In this document: piece after piece, positions 48,537 to 58,457 of the stretch
Numbering within the stretch: position 1 is the stretch's first letter
Layout of the letters: each line of letters opens with the position of its first letter
DNA from: Xanthobacter aminoxidans
GTDB lineage: Bacteria > Pseudomonadota > Alphaproteobacteria > Rhizobiales > Xanthobacteraceae
Direction of reading: 5' to 3'
Length of the DNA stretch: 64,000 nucleotides
Assembly: GCF_023571765.1 (NCBI RefSeq)
Contig: NZ_JAMJXC010000001.1
Location: forward strand, 62,001 to 126,000
Notes under the pieces: model-generated
What the model was told of the DNA's origin: nothing
What the model saw: the letters and a program-made list of their open reading frames with translations, nothing else
Database searches by the model: none
Made by a program: the position numbers and the translations under genes

Positions 48537-49339
48537 TCGTTCCGATATCCGAGGCCGACGATCCCCGCATCGCCGGCTTCCGCGCCGTGCGCGAGCGCGA
48601 TCTGGTGGGGCGGCAGGGCGGCTTCATGGCCGAGGGAGAGGTGGTGCTGCGCCTGCTCGCCGGCCGGCTGGGCACGCGCGGCGGCCATCGCCTCTCCTCC
48701 GTGCTGCTGTCGCAGGCGCAGGCGGAGCGGCTGTCCGATCTCATCGCGGCGTTGCCGGACGACCTGCCCGTTTACGTGGCGCCGCAGCCGATGATGGACG
48801 CCATCGTCGGCTTTCACATCCATCGCGGCATCCTCGCGCTGGGCACGGCGCGGCCGCTGCCGGACGTGGGCGCGCTGCTGGATGGGCTGGGGCCACGGGC
48901 GCTGGTGGTGGCGGCCCTTGGCCTCACCAATCACGACAATATGGGCGGCATCTTCCGCAATGCGGCGGCCTTCGGCGCCGATGCGGTGATCCTCGATGAG
49001 GCCTCGTGCGATCCGCTCTACCGCAAGGCGATCCGCGTCTCCGTGGGGGCGAGCCTCGTGGTGCAGTTCGCGCGGGTGCGGGATGCCGGCGTGCTCATCG
49101 AACAGCTTTCCGAGCGGGGGTTCGAGGCGGTGGCGCTGTCCCCGTCCGGGCAGGAAACCCTCTCCCGTCTCGATCGCCCGCCGCGCGTCGCCGCATTGTT
49201 CGGCACCGAGGGGCCGGGCCTTCCGGCGGACGTGATGGCGCGGGTGCGCACGGTGGCCATCCCCATGGCGGAGGGCTTCGACAGCCTGAACGTCGCCACC
49301 ACCTCGGGGATCGTGCTGCACCATCTGGCGGGGGTGTGA
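48533..49339 (+). CDS. TrmH-family (SpoU) RNA methyltransferase
   Basis: Protein of 268 residues overlapping the lacI-type stop by four bases. The SPOUT-class knot motifs are LVVAALGLTNHDNMGGIFRN (motif 1, about residues 122-141), ALFGTEGPGLPADVM (motif 2) and IPMAEGFDSLNVATTSGIVL (motif 3). An N-terminal substrate-binding region precedes them (FMAEGEVVLRLL). It methylates a ribose 2'-hydroxyl in rRNA or tRNA; which site is unknown. Coupling to a LacI regulator is unusual and may be only positional. Confidence 0.88.
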   Translation: MIVPISEADDPRIAGFRAVRERDLVGRQGGFMAEGEVVLRLLAGRLGTRGGHRLSSVLLSQAQAERLSDLIAALPDDLPVYVAPQPMMDAIVGFHIHRGILALGTARPLPDVGALLDGLGPRALVVAALGLTNHDNMGGIFRNAAAFGADAVILDEASCDPLYRKAIRVSVGASLVVQFARVRDAGVLIEQLSERGFEAVALSPSGQETLSRLDRPPRVAALFGTEGPGLPADVMARVRTVAIPMAEGFDSLNVATTSGIVLHHLAGV

Positions 49340-49400
49340 AGGGCGTCCTGACGCGGGCGATGGCGCCACCCGCCATCGCGCGGCTTCCGGGCTTTTCGCC

Positions 49401-49510
49401 GTCATCCCCCGGCTCGTCCGGGGGATCCACTCCGCCTTTTGTCCGGTTCGCGCCGATGGGGCACCCCTCTTGCCGCGCGGTGGATCGCCCGCACAAGGCG
49501 GGCGATGACG
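49401..49510. repeat. 110-bp composite hairpin element, copy 2 (inverted)
   Basis: GTCATCCCCC-N-GGGGGATCCAC at the left and TGGATCGCCC-N-GGGCGATGAC at the right match, in reverse orientation, the element at 18381-18490. The overall length is identical and the middle is partly conserved (GAACCGGAC on the opposite strand). Confidence 0.65.
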
Positions 49511-49564
49511 GAATGAGAGGGCGTGCGTCGTCTCCCTCCGCAGCCGGGCTCCCGCCCGCGCCCT

Positions 49565-51517
49565 TCAATGCCCGCGGGAGGCGAGGTGGCGGTGGAGGGT
49601 GGAGCGGTGGATGCCGAGGCGGCGGGCGGCGCGGGAGATGTTGCCGTCGCAGTCCTTCAGGGCGGCATCCATGGCGGCGCGGGTGACGCTGCCGAGATCG
49701 CCGGACAGGCCGGGCGCAGGATCGGCCGCCTGAGAGGCCGGGAGCATCGATGCGGCGGGGGGCTGCGCGGGACTGCGCAGATCGGTTGCGCGCAGATCGG
49801 TTGTCCGCACGTCGGCGGGGAGCGCTTCCGGCCCCACCGTTTCGCCCGGCTCGGCGAGGGCGAGCAGCACCTTGAGCACGCCGGTGAGCTGGCGGAAATT
49901 GCCCGGCCAGGTATGGCGTGCCAGCACCTCGCGGCAGTCCGGCGAGAGACGCGGCGCATCCGGGCCGGGGCCGGCCATCTCGCGCCACAGGCGCTCCACC
50001 AGCGCTTCCCGGTCCGCGAGGCTGCGCAAAGGCGGCAGCGTGACGGTGTATTGGGCGATGCGGAAATAGAGATCGGCGCGGAAGCTGCCGTGCTCCACCA
50101 GCATTTTCAGGTCGCGGTGGGAGGCGCAGACGAGGGCGAAATCCACCTTCACCGCCTTGCCGCCGCCCAGCGGGGTCACCTCCCGCTCCTGCAGCACGCG
50201 CAACAGGCGGCTCTGGAGGCCGAGGGGCATGTCGCCGATCTCGTCGAGGAACAGCACGCCGCCGTCCGCCTCGCGGAACAGGCCCTTGAAGCCGGCGCGG
50301 CGGGCGCCGGTGAAGGCGCCGTCCTCATAGCCGAACAGCTCGGATTCAATCAGCCCTTCCGGCAGGGCGGCGCAGTTCACCGCCGCGAAAGTGCCGGCCG
50401 CGCGCGGGCCGCGGGCATGGATCTGGCGGGCGAACACCTCCTTGCCGGAACCGGTCTCGCCCTGGATGAGCACCGGCACGCCCGCATTCATCAGGCGGAT
50501 GGCCCGGCCCAGCGCCTGCTCGGTCTCCGCATCGAAGCTGGGGCCGGCGGGGGCTACGGCGGGTGCCGGCGCGGCGACGGGCGCCGGGGCGGCCCGCACC
50601 GGGGTCGGCGACTGCCGCTCCAGCCGCAGCATGACGGCGCCGTTGGGCGTGCGGGCGCGGCGGGCGTCGCCGGGGCGGCCGAGGCTGCCCTCGAACAGTT
50701 CGGAGAAGCGCCGCGCGCCCAGGGCATCCCAGCCGAGGCCCAGCAGTGCGAGGCCGGGGCGGTTGGCGGCCACGAGGCGATGGTCCTCGAACACCAGCAC
50801 GCCCTCGCGCGCGGTGCCGAGGAAGGAGGGATCGGCGTGGAAGCGCACCACGTCCCGGCCGGGGAAGGCGCCTTCGAACAGGCGGTGCTCCACCTGCCCC
50901 ACGGCCAGCTCCACCAGCGCCAGCGCATGCAGGTGCGGCACGGCGGAGGGGCCGGAGAGGTCGAGCAGGCCCACCAGCTCGCCGAACGGATCGTGGATGG
51001 GCGCGGCGGCGCAGGTGAGGATGCCGTGCGGCTCGGCATAATGCTCGGCACCGCGCACCTCGATGCCGCGCCGCTCGATCAGCGCTGTGCCGATGGCGTT
51101 GGTACCGCTGTCCGCCTCGCTCCAGCTCACGCCCGGCCGCAGGGCCACCTGCGCCGCGCGATCGGCGAAATCGGCGCTGCCCACGGTGTCGAGCACGAGG
51201 CCGGTGGGATCGGTGAGGATGACGATGCCGCCCGCGGCGCTGGCGCTGAGGTGCAGCGCCTCCAGCTCCGGCCGGCAGCGGCGGCGGAGCGCCTCATACC
51301 GCTCGCGGCGGACGGAGAGTTCGCCCTGCGTCAGCGGCTCGGCCTTCAGCCGGCCGCCCACGGGCAGGCCGCGCTCGGCGCAGCGGGTCCAGGAGCGGAT
51401 GATGGGAAGGGCGAGCGCCTGCTCCGCCCCGGGCGCGCCGGAAAAGAACCGGCGGCGGGCGGTGAGCAGCTCGTCCGGTGGCGGCACCGGCGAGAGGGGC
51501 GGAAATGGCGCAGGCAT
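49565..51517 (-). CDS. acoR: sigma-54-dependent activator, AcoR-like
   Basis: Protein of 650 residues. The N-terminal GAF-type sensory region has SWSEADSGTNAIGTALIERR, typical of AcoR. The AAA+ domain has Walker A GETGSGKE (about residues 333-340), the sigma-54 contact loop GAFTGA in YEDGAFTGARRAGF, and Walker B GGVLFLDEIGD. The C-terminal Fis-type helix-turn-helix is DCDGNISRAARRLGIHRSTL. It activates sigma-54 promoters in response to acetoin, acetaldehyde or related signals. It is divergent from an aldehyde dehydrogenase with a -24/-12 promoter and upstream dyads, its likely target. Confidence 0.9.
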   Translation of the reverse strand: MPAPFPPLSPVPPPDELLTARRRFFSGAPGAEQALALPIIRSWTRCAERGLPVGGRLKAEPLTQGELSVRRERYEALRRRCRPELEALHLSASAAGGIVILTDPTGLVLDTVGSADFADRAAQVALRPGVSWSEADSGTNAIGTALIERRGIEVRGAEHYAEPHGILTCAAAPIHDPFGELVGLLDLSGPSAVPHLHALALVELAVGQVEHRLFEGAFPGRDVVRFHADPSFLGTAREGVLVFEDHRLVAANRPGLALLGLGWDALGARRFSELFEGSLGRPGDARRARTPNGAVMLRLERQSPTPVRAAPAPVAAPAPAVAPAGPSFDAETEQALGRAIRLMNAGVPVLIQGETGSGKEVFARQIHARGPRAAGTFAAVNCAALPEGLIESELFGYEDGAFTGARRAGFKGLFREADGGVLFLDEIGDMPLGLQSRLLRVLQEREVTPLGGGKAVKVDFALVCASHRDLKMLVEHGSFRADLYFRIAQYTVTLPPLRSLADREALVERLWREMAGPGPDAPRLSPDCREVLARHTWPGNFRQLTGVLKVLLALAEPGETVGPEALPADVRTTDLRATDLRSPAQPPAASMLPASQAADPAPGLSGDLGSVTRAAMDAALKDCDGNISRAARRLGIHRSTLHRHLASRGH

Positions 51518-51567
51518 TCGTCCCTCGGCTCGTTTCGCTTCCCTAGCGCGACGTTTCCCGCGGCGAC

Positions 51568-51623
51568 TGTCGCATTTTGCGACAGGTGTCGCGACACCTT
51601 GTTCTTATGCGCGACAGTCTCGC
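51568..51623. promoter_or_regulatory. upstream activator sites for the AcoR-like protein
   Basis: TGTCGC-ATTTT-GCGACA (51568-51584), the 14-bp palindrome GGTGTCGCGACACC (51585-51598) and a further half-site GCGACA (51611-51616) cluster about 150 bp upstream of the sigma-54 promoter. Multiple dyads at this distance are typical enhancer sites. Confidence 0.7.
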
Positions 51624-51744
51624 ACGACTATTCGCCGGCCGTAAAGTCGGGGTTCTGCGTAGGTCCTCCTGACGCGGACAAAATCAAGTTTTCGCAGCAT
51701 CTTCCCGCACTGCAAATAAAGGCGTGCAGTGCACGTTCGAGAAC

Positions 51745-51760
51745 TGGCACGGCCGCTGCA
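51745..51760 (+). promoter_or_regulatory. sigma-54 (-24/-12) promoter of aldehyde dehydrogenase
   Basis: TGGCACGGCCGCTGCA matches the TGGCAC-N5-TTGC consensus with one mismatch (CTGC). The invariant GG (51746-51747) and GC (51758-51759) are separated by exactly ten bases. The start codon lies 32 bp downstream. Confidence 0.8.
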
Positions 51761-51791
51761 AATCCTCCTGCACCACCAATGGGAGGAAACA

Positions 51792-53312
<1,521 letters not shown>

Positions 53313-53569
53313 TCGGCGAACCGACTGCCCCCTCCCGGGGCTTCACCGGGGGTGGCCGTGGCCCCGCGCGCGTTTGTTTCACCGTCCCATCGGCGCGCGC
53401 GGTGGCCTCAAAAAGCGGCCATCCCCGGCTTTTCCTTTGTGTGCGTGAGTAAAGAAAAAACACGGAGGGCCGACAGCCATGCGCTTCGACCGCAGACCCG
53501 TTTCCCCCGGGTCTGCGGCGTCGGTGGTTGGGGCTAGGACTCAGTGCGCCGATTTCGATCAGAAAAGTC

Positions 53570-54130
53570 TCACGCATTACCGGAGTGCAACACACCCCGC
53601 TGACCAGGGTGTTGCGCTTTTGGATTGTCGCGCCACTGAAACTCGACAGAAACGGGGATGCGCCACTTTTTGGCAAGGCGATCTACTTCTTTCCAGCATT
53701 CAGGAGCAGCCTGACCCTGCACGGAGATGCCGAGCTCGGGAAGGAACTTAAATCCCTCCTTGTCGTATGGCCGTGCCTTCGCCGGAATCCCTAGTTCTTG
53801 GACCAGCCGTTCGCCGTCAACGCCTTTCTTTCTTACTTGTGAGATTGTTGCAATTAGGATTGCAGACCATGTTGGTCGATGCAGTTCGTTGCCATTGATC
53901 GACGCCGCCAATGGCTTCGTGAAAGTAAGCCCCGGCGTGCTGCTAAGTTGAGGTGGAGCATCGTTCGATGTCGTCCGTCCTTCGGCCGGTTCCCGCTCCA
54001 TGCCGAGTTGCTCCATCATTTCGCGCACGAGGCGATCAATGGTCTCGCTGGGAGTCTTGGTGCCGAACCATGTCTTGAGAGTGCTTAGGTCGGAAAATGT
54101 AGCATCGTTGATCCTGACTACGGGCATCAT
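53570..54130 (-). CDS. hypothetical protein with ribbon-helix-helix-like N-terminus
   Basis: Protein of 186 residues, not a family I can name. The first 45 residues (VVRINDATFSDLSTLKTWFG, then TKTPSETIDRLVREMMEQLG) read like a ribbon-helix-helix DNA-binding domain: a short strand, a helix, a turn and a TPSET-type second helix. A polar linker follows (about 46-78). The C-terminal domain has SAILIATISQVRKKGVDGER, a LGIPAKARPYDKEGFKFLPE stretch, and VDRLAKKWRIPVSVEFQWRD, suggesting an alpha/beta fold. Its GC content is far below its neighbours: 25 of the 60 bases at 53821-53880 are G or C. It probably arrived by transfer. It faces an 11-bp perfect inverted repeat that could be its own operator. 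Confidence 0.6.
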   Translation of the reverse strand: MMPVVRINDATFSDLSTLKTWFGTKTPSETIDRLVREMMEQLGMEREPAEGRTTSNDAPPQLSSTPGLTFTKPLAASINGNELHRPTWSAILIATISQVRKKGVDGERLVQELGIPAKARPYDKEGFKFLPELGISVQGQAAPECWKEVDRLAKKWRIPVSVEFQWRDNPKAQHPGQRGVLHSGNA

Positions 54131-54160
54131 GAGCCGTTCCCCTAACTTGCGATAGGGAGT

Positions 54161-54203
54161 ATGTTACATATTCTGCATAAACCGTCTAGAGGATATGTAA
54201 CAT
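54161..54203. promoter_or_regulatory. 11-bp perfect inverted repeat upstream of orphan gene
   Basis: ATGTTACATAT (54161-54171) and ATATGTAACAT (54193-54203) are exact inverted copies separated by 21 bp, 30 bp upstream of the start codon at 54130. The region is strongly AT-rich. The two arms could hold two repressor dimers or one tetramer around the promoter. Confidence 0.7.
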
Positions 54204-54238
54204 GATGTCCCGCCGCTGTGCATGGCGCCTGCGCTCGG

Positions 54239-54751
54239 TCACCCCTTCCCCGCCTTGAGCAGCGCCAGCAGCCCCGTCAGTAGGTCCACCGGCGTCGGCG
54301 GGCAGCCGGGGATTTTCAGATCCACCGGGATGATGGCGGCAGCGCCGTCCGTCACCGCATAGCTGCCCGCGAAGACGCCGCCATTGATGGCGCAGTCGCC
54401 GGCCGCCACCACCCATTTCGGGCCGGGCGTGGCGTCATAGGTGCGCTTCAGCGCCTCGGCCATGTTCTTCGCCACGGGGCCCGTCACCAAGAGCACGTCC
54501 GCATGGCGGGGCGAGGCGACGAAGCGGATGCCGAAGCGGTCGAGATCGTAGAAGGCGTTGCCCAGCGCGTGGATTTCCAGCTCGCAGCCGTTGCAGGAGC
54601 CCGCATCCACCTCGCGGATGGAGAGGCTGCGGCCGAGCCGGGCGCGGGCGGCGGCGTCCAGCTCGCGCGCAAGGGCCTCCACCGCCGCGTCGTCCGGGCC
54701 TTTTTCGGTGAGCGGGGCCTTCAGGAGGCCCTGAAGCAGGAGCTTCCGCAT
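54239..54751 (-). CDS. hydrogenase-4/NuoB-like small subunit (HyfI-type)
   Basis: Protein of 170 residues homologous to HyfI/HycG and NuoB. All four ligands of the single 4Fe-4S cluster are present: C53 and C56 (AGSCNGCELEIHALGN), C120 (AAGDCAINGG) and C150 (KIPGCPPTPVDLL). In complex I and group 4 hydrogenases this subunit holds the cluster next to the active-site subunit. It is the last gene of the operon, its ATG overlapping the stop of the large-subunit gene by one base (TGATG). No ferredoxin-type electron-input subunit (HyfA or HyfH) is encoded nearby. Confidence 0.88.
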   Translation of the reverse strand: MRKLLLQGLLKAPLTEKGPDDAAVEALARELDAAARARLGRSLSIREVDAGSCNGCELEIHALGNAFYDLDRFGIRFVASPRHADVLLVTGPVAKNMAEALKRTYDATPGPKWVVAAGDCAINGGVFAGSYAVTDGAAAIIPVDLKIPGCPPTPVDLLTGLLALLKAGKG

Positions 54752-56268
54752 CACAGGTCCACCCCCGAATAGGAGCAGTTGAAGGATTTGTTGCAGAGGG
54801 GGAAGTCGGCGACGATGTTGCCCTCGATAGCCGTCTCCAAGAGCGGCCACTGGAACCACGAGGGATCGCGCAGATGCGCCCGGCGCACGCGCCCGTCGCT
54901 CTCCAGCGCCACGAAGGCGAAGACATCGCCCCGGAAACTCTCCACCAGCGCTACCCCCTCGCCGCCGCCCGCCGGCACGGGCACTGTTATGTCGCCCTTG
55001 GGCAGCGTGTCGAGCAGGCGGATGATGAGGCCGAGGCTTTCCTCCACCTCGCGGATGCGCACCCACACGCGGGCGTTCACGTCCCCATCCGAGCGCACCG
55101 GCACCTCGAACGGCAGCCGGTCGTAGGGCGGATAGGGCAGAGCGCGGCGCGCATCGAAGCCGCGGCCCGAGGCGCGGCCGACGAACCCGCCGGCGCCGAA
55201 CTGGCGCACATAGTCCGGCTTGGTGAAGCCGGTGCTCACCGTGCGGTCCTGAAGCGAGGCGGTCTCGTCATAGAGGCGGACCAGGGCGGGGAAGGCACGG
55301 CGCACCTCGGCCACCAGCGCCTTCATGCCCGCAATGGCCTCCGCCGTGATGTCCTGCGCCACGCCGCCGGGCACCACGCGGTCCATCATCAGCCGGTGGC
55401 CGAAGGCACGGGCGGAGGCGCGCAGCACGCGCTCGCGCAGCACGCCGCAATGGGCCAGCATGATGGCGAAGGCGGCATCGTTGCAGATGGCGCCGATGTC
55501 GCCGAGATGGTTGGCGAGGCGTTCCAGCTCCGCCATCAGGCCGCGCAAGGCATGGGCGCGCTCCGGCACCGCGACGCCGCGCGCGGCTTCCACGGCGCGG
55601 CAGAAGGCAAGCGCATAGGCCACCGTGGCATCGCCCGAATGGCGCCCGGCGATGCGGGCGGCCTCCTCCGGCGCGCGGCCGGCCATGAGGGATTCCATGC
55701 CCTTGTGGACGTAGCCGAGGCGTTCCTCCAGCCGCACCACCGTCTCGCCATAGGCGGAGAAGCGGAAATGGCCGGGCTCGATGATGCCGGCATGGACCGG
55801 GCCGACCGGGATCTGGTGCAGTCCCTCGCCCTCCACCGGCAGCACCGGATAGGCCTCGCCCGCCCCCGCATCGGGCGTGGCGGCGCCGAGCGGCGCGCGC
55901 ACGCCCCAGCGGGCATGGTCCAGCCACGGGCGCAGATCGGGCGCGCCCACGGGCGTCAGGCCGAAGAGATCGCGGATGGTCCGCTCCAGCCGGGCGGCGG
56001 GGGGATGGTGCCGCGCCACGGAAGGGAAAGCGCCGGTGGGGCAGGGGAGGCTCGCGAGAGCGAGGCGGCCGGTGGCCTCCTCCAGCAGCGCCATGTGGAC
56101 GGCGCCCAAGTCACCTTGAATCCTATCCCCGAACAGGGCCGAGAGCGTGAGCCGGCCGGCGGCCAGCTCCGTGCAGAGGCCGGTCCATTCCGCCTCGTTC
56201 ACGCTCACGCGCGGCCAGGGGCGGCACAGGGTGCCGTTGCGGGCGAAGAGATCGGAGAGGTTGACCAT
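54751..56268 (-). CDS. hydrogenase-4/NuoCD-like large subunit lacking NiFe ligands
   Basis: Protein of 505 residues. The N-terminus is NuoC-like and the rest NuoD/HyfG-like (VGPVHAGIIEPGHFRFSAYG, RLGYVHKGMESLMAGR, VPERAHALRGLMAELERLAN). Where hydrogenases have R-x-C-G-x-C-x3-H, this protein has R209-H-S211-G-D-A214-x3-Y218, so both first-pair cysteines and the histidine are gone. At the C-terminus the DPCxxC position reads NKSFNCS, keeping only the last cysteine (C498). Three of four NiFe ligands are therefore missing, so it is unlikely to make or use hydrogen. The C-terminus ends shortly after this motif without a processing extension. Confidence 0.85.
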   Translation of the reverse strand: MVNLSDLFARNGTLCRPWPRVSVNEAEWTGLCTELAAGRLTLSALFGDRIQGDLGAVHMALLEEATGRLALASLPCPTGAFPSVARHHPPAARLERTIRDLFGLTPVGAPDLRPWLDHARWGVRAPLGAATPDAGAGEAYPVLPVEGEGLHQIPVGPVHAGIIEPGHFRFSAYGETVVRLEERLGYVHKGMESLMAGRAPEEAARIAGRHSGDATVAYALAFCRAVEAARGVAVPERAHALRGLMAELERLANHLGDIGAICNDAAFAIMLAHCGVLRERVLRASARAFGHRLMMDRVVPGGVAQDITAEAIAGMKALVAEVRRAFPALVRLYDETASLQDRTVSTGFTKPDYVRQFGAGGFVGRASGRGFDARRALPYPPYDRLPFEVPVRSDGDVNARVWVRIREVEESLGLIIRLLDTLPKGDITVPVPAGGGEGVALVESFRGDVFAFVALESDGRVRRAHLRDPSWFQWPLLETAIEGNIVADFPLCNKSFNCSYSGVDL

Positions 56269-56277
56269 GCCGCCCTC

Positions 56278-57735
56278 CTAGCCCAGCACCGCGGCCACGT
56301 GGCGGAACCACGCGACCAGTTCCGGCGGCAGGTAAAGCCCGGCGGCGAAGACGAGGGCGAGGTGCACGCCCATGGGCACGAAACTCGCCTTCACCGGATC
56401 GGTGCCCGGGCTCGGCTCGCCGAAGGCGATGGCCGAGAGTTTCACCATCAGCGCGCCGAAGGCGATCAGCAGCCCCAGGACGAGGATCAGCGCCAGCCAC
56501 GGCCGGGCGCCGAAGGCGCTCGTCACCACCAGAAACTCGCTCATGAACACGCCGGCCGGCGGCAGCCCGGCGATGGCGACGACGCCGGCGACGAGGCTCC
56601 AGCCCAGCAGCGGGTGCGAGGTGGTGAGGCCGCGGATCTGCGCCAGTTCCTGCGTGCCCTTCACCTGACAGGCATGGCCCACCGCGAAGAAGATGGCGGA
56701 CTTGGTGAGGCTGTGCATGGTCATGTGCAGCAGCCCGGCGAAATTCGCCAGCGGCCCGCCGAGCCCGAAGGCGAAGGCGATGATGCCCATGTGCTCGATG
56801 GAGGAATAGGCGAACAGGCGTTTGATGTCGCGCCGCCGGTACAGCATGAAGCCGGCGAGCAGCAGGGAGCCGAGGCCCATGGCCATCATCAGCGGCCCCG
56901 GCGCCAGCGTGCCGGGATGGGCGGCGAGCAGCGACTTGAAGCGCAGCACCGCGAACAGCGCCACGTTGAGGAGGAGGCCCGACAGCACCGCCGAGATCGG
57001 GGTGGGGCCCTCGGAATGCGCATCCGGCAGCCAGGCATGGAGCGGCGCGAGGCCCACCTTGGTGCCGTAGCCGAGCAGCAGGAAGACGAAGGCGACGTTG
57101 AGCAGCGCCGGATCGAAATTATGGGCATGCTTCATCAGCACGCTCCAGATCATCCCGTCCGCGCCTTCGCCCACCACCGGCTGCGCCACCATGTAGACGA
57201 GGATGGTGCCGAACAAAGCGAGCGCGATGCCCACCGAGCCGAGCATGAAATATTTCCACGCCGCCTCGATGGCCGCCTCCGTGCGGTAGAGGCCGACCAT
57301 GAGCACGGTGGTGAGCGTCGCCACCTCGATGGCCACCCACATGACGCCGAGATTGTTGGAGAGCAGCGCCAGCGTCATGGCGCCGAGCAGCACCTGATAC
57401 ATGGCGTGGTAGAAGCGCAGGTTGAGCGGCGTCAGCCGCCCCGTCTCCAGCTCATGGGCGATGTAGCCGGCGGAAAACCAGGCGGTGGTGAAGGCGACGA
57501 AGGTGTTCAGCACCACGAAGACGATGTTGAGGTCGTCCACGATGAGGAACGGCCCCGCGATCCGCGGCGCGCCGAACAGCAGCAGCGCCAGCGCGAAGGT
57601 GAGGCCGCAGGCGGCGACGTTGACCAGCGCGCCCACGCGATAGGACGGCATCAGCGCCAGCAGCACCGCGCTCGCCGCCGGCACGGCCACCAGCAGGGGG
57701 GCGGGATCTACGAGGAGGCCGGACAGGAAACTCAT
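56278..57735 (-). CDS. antiporter-like subunit (HyfF/NuoN-type)
   Basis: Protein of 485 residues with about fourteen membrane helices. It belongs to the Mrp/NuoL-M-N antiporter-like family: the TM7-8 lysine region GYGTKVGLAPLHAWLPDAHS, the GPTPISAVLSGLLLNVALFA stretch, and SIEHMGIIAFAFGLGG are typical. In related complexes this subunit moves protons or sodium ions. Its start overlaps the stop of the HyfE-type gene by four bases (ATGA). Confidence 0.87.
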   Translation of the reverse strand: MSFLSGLLVDPAPLLVAVPAASAVLLALMPSYRVGALVNVAACGLTFALALLLFGAPRIAGPFLIVDDLNIVFVVLNTFVAFTTAWFSAGYIAHELETGRLTPLNLRFYHAMYQVLLGAMTLALLSNNLGVMWVAIEVATLTTVLMVGLYRTEAAIEAAWKYFMLGSVGIALALFGTILVYMVAQPVVGEGADGMIWSVLMKHAHNFDPALLNVAFVFLLLGYGTKVGLAPLHAWLPDAHSEGPTPISAVLSGLLLNVALFAVLRFKSLLAAHPGTLAPGPLMMAMGLGSLLLAGFMLYRRRDIKRLFAYSSIEHMGIIAFAFGLGGPLANFAGLLHMTMHSLTKSAIFFAVGHACQVKGTQELAQIRGLTTSHPLLGWSLVAGVVAIAGLPPAGVFMSEFLVVTSAFGARPWLALILVLGLLIAFGALMVKLSAIAFGEPSPGTDPVKASFVPMGVHLALVFAAGLYLPPELVAWFRHVAAVLG

Positions 57736-58457
57736 GCGCGCCCTCCCCGGAAGCGGTCGAGGGCGTCCACGTCCACGGTGTCGAACCGCTCGCGGATGCG
57801 GAACAGGAAGATGCCGATGACGATGAGGGCGATGAGCACCGAGAAGGCGACGGAAATCTCCACCACCAGCGGCATCCCCTTGGCGCCGGTGGCGGCGAGG
57901 ATGAGCCCGTTCTCCAGCGACATGAAGCCGATGACCTGGCTGACGGCATTGCGCCGCGTCACCATCATCAGGAGGCCCAGCAGCACCACCGAGAGGGCGA
58001 AGGCGAGGTCCTCCCGCGCCAGCGCATCGGCCGCGCCGCCCACGGCGGCGGTGGCCTTCAGCATGACCACGAGGGAGAGCGCCACGAGAGCGATGCCGGC
58101 CAGCATGGTGGGGCCGATGGAGACCACCGTCTCCACCTGCCGGTGGATGCCGAGGCGGGCGACCATCCGCGCCAGCGCCAGCGGGATCACCACCGCCTTG
58201 AACACGAGGGCGATGGCGGCGGTGACATAAAGGTGCGGCGCATCCTGCGCCAGCGCCTGCCAACCCACGGAGAGGGACAGCACCACCGCCTGCAAAGCGA
58301 ACACTTTCAGCAGCGCATAGAGCCGGTCCTGATAGAGCATCAGGAAGCTGATGAGCACCAGCGCGCCGGCGAACAGGTGGGCCACGTCGAACACGAGGCT
58401 CGCCGAGAGGGCGGCGTCCAGCGGCGTTCCGTGCGCGATTTCCAGCGTGCGGTCCAT
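57732..58457 (-). CDS. hydrogenase-4 component E-like membrane protein
   Basis: Protein of 241 residues with about seven helices. The C-terminal part is NuoK-like (VIGFMSLENGLILAATGAKG, with the conserved intramembrane glutamate), and the N-terminal half is the HyfE-specific extension (LVFDVAHLFAGALVLISFLM). It probably connects the antiporter-like subunits. It starts one base into the stop of the HyfC-type gene (TGATG) and overlaps the next gene, so the operon is translationally coupled throughout. Confidence 0.83.
   Translation of the reverse strand: MDRTLEIAHGTPLDAALSASLVFDVAHLFAGALVLISFLMLYQDRLYALLKVFALQAVVLSLSVGWQALAQDAPHLYVTAAIALVFKAVVIPLALARMVARLGIHRQVETVVSIGPTMLAGIALVALSLVVMLKATAAVGGAADALAREDLAFALSVVLLGLLMMVTRRNAVSQVIGFMSLENGLILAATGAKGMPLVVEISVAFSVLIALIVIGIFLFRIRERFDTVDVDALDRFRGGRA

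Noticed and set aside
53313..53569. Extra small genes between the aldehyde dehydrogenase and the orphan gene
   Set aside because: Short ORFs here lack ribosome sites and family-like sequence; the stretch is recorded as noncoding with no clear signal.
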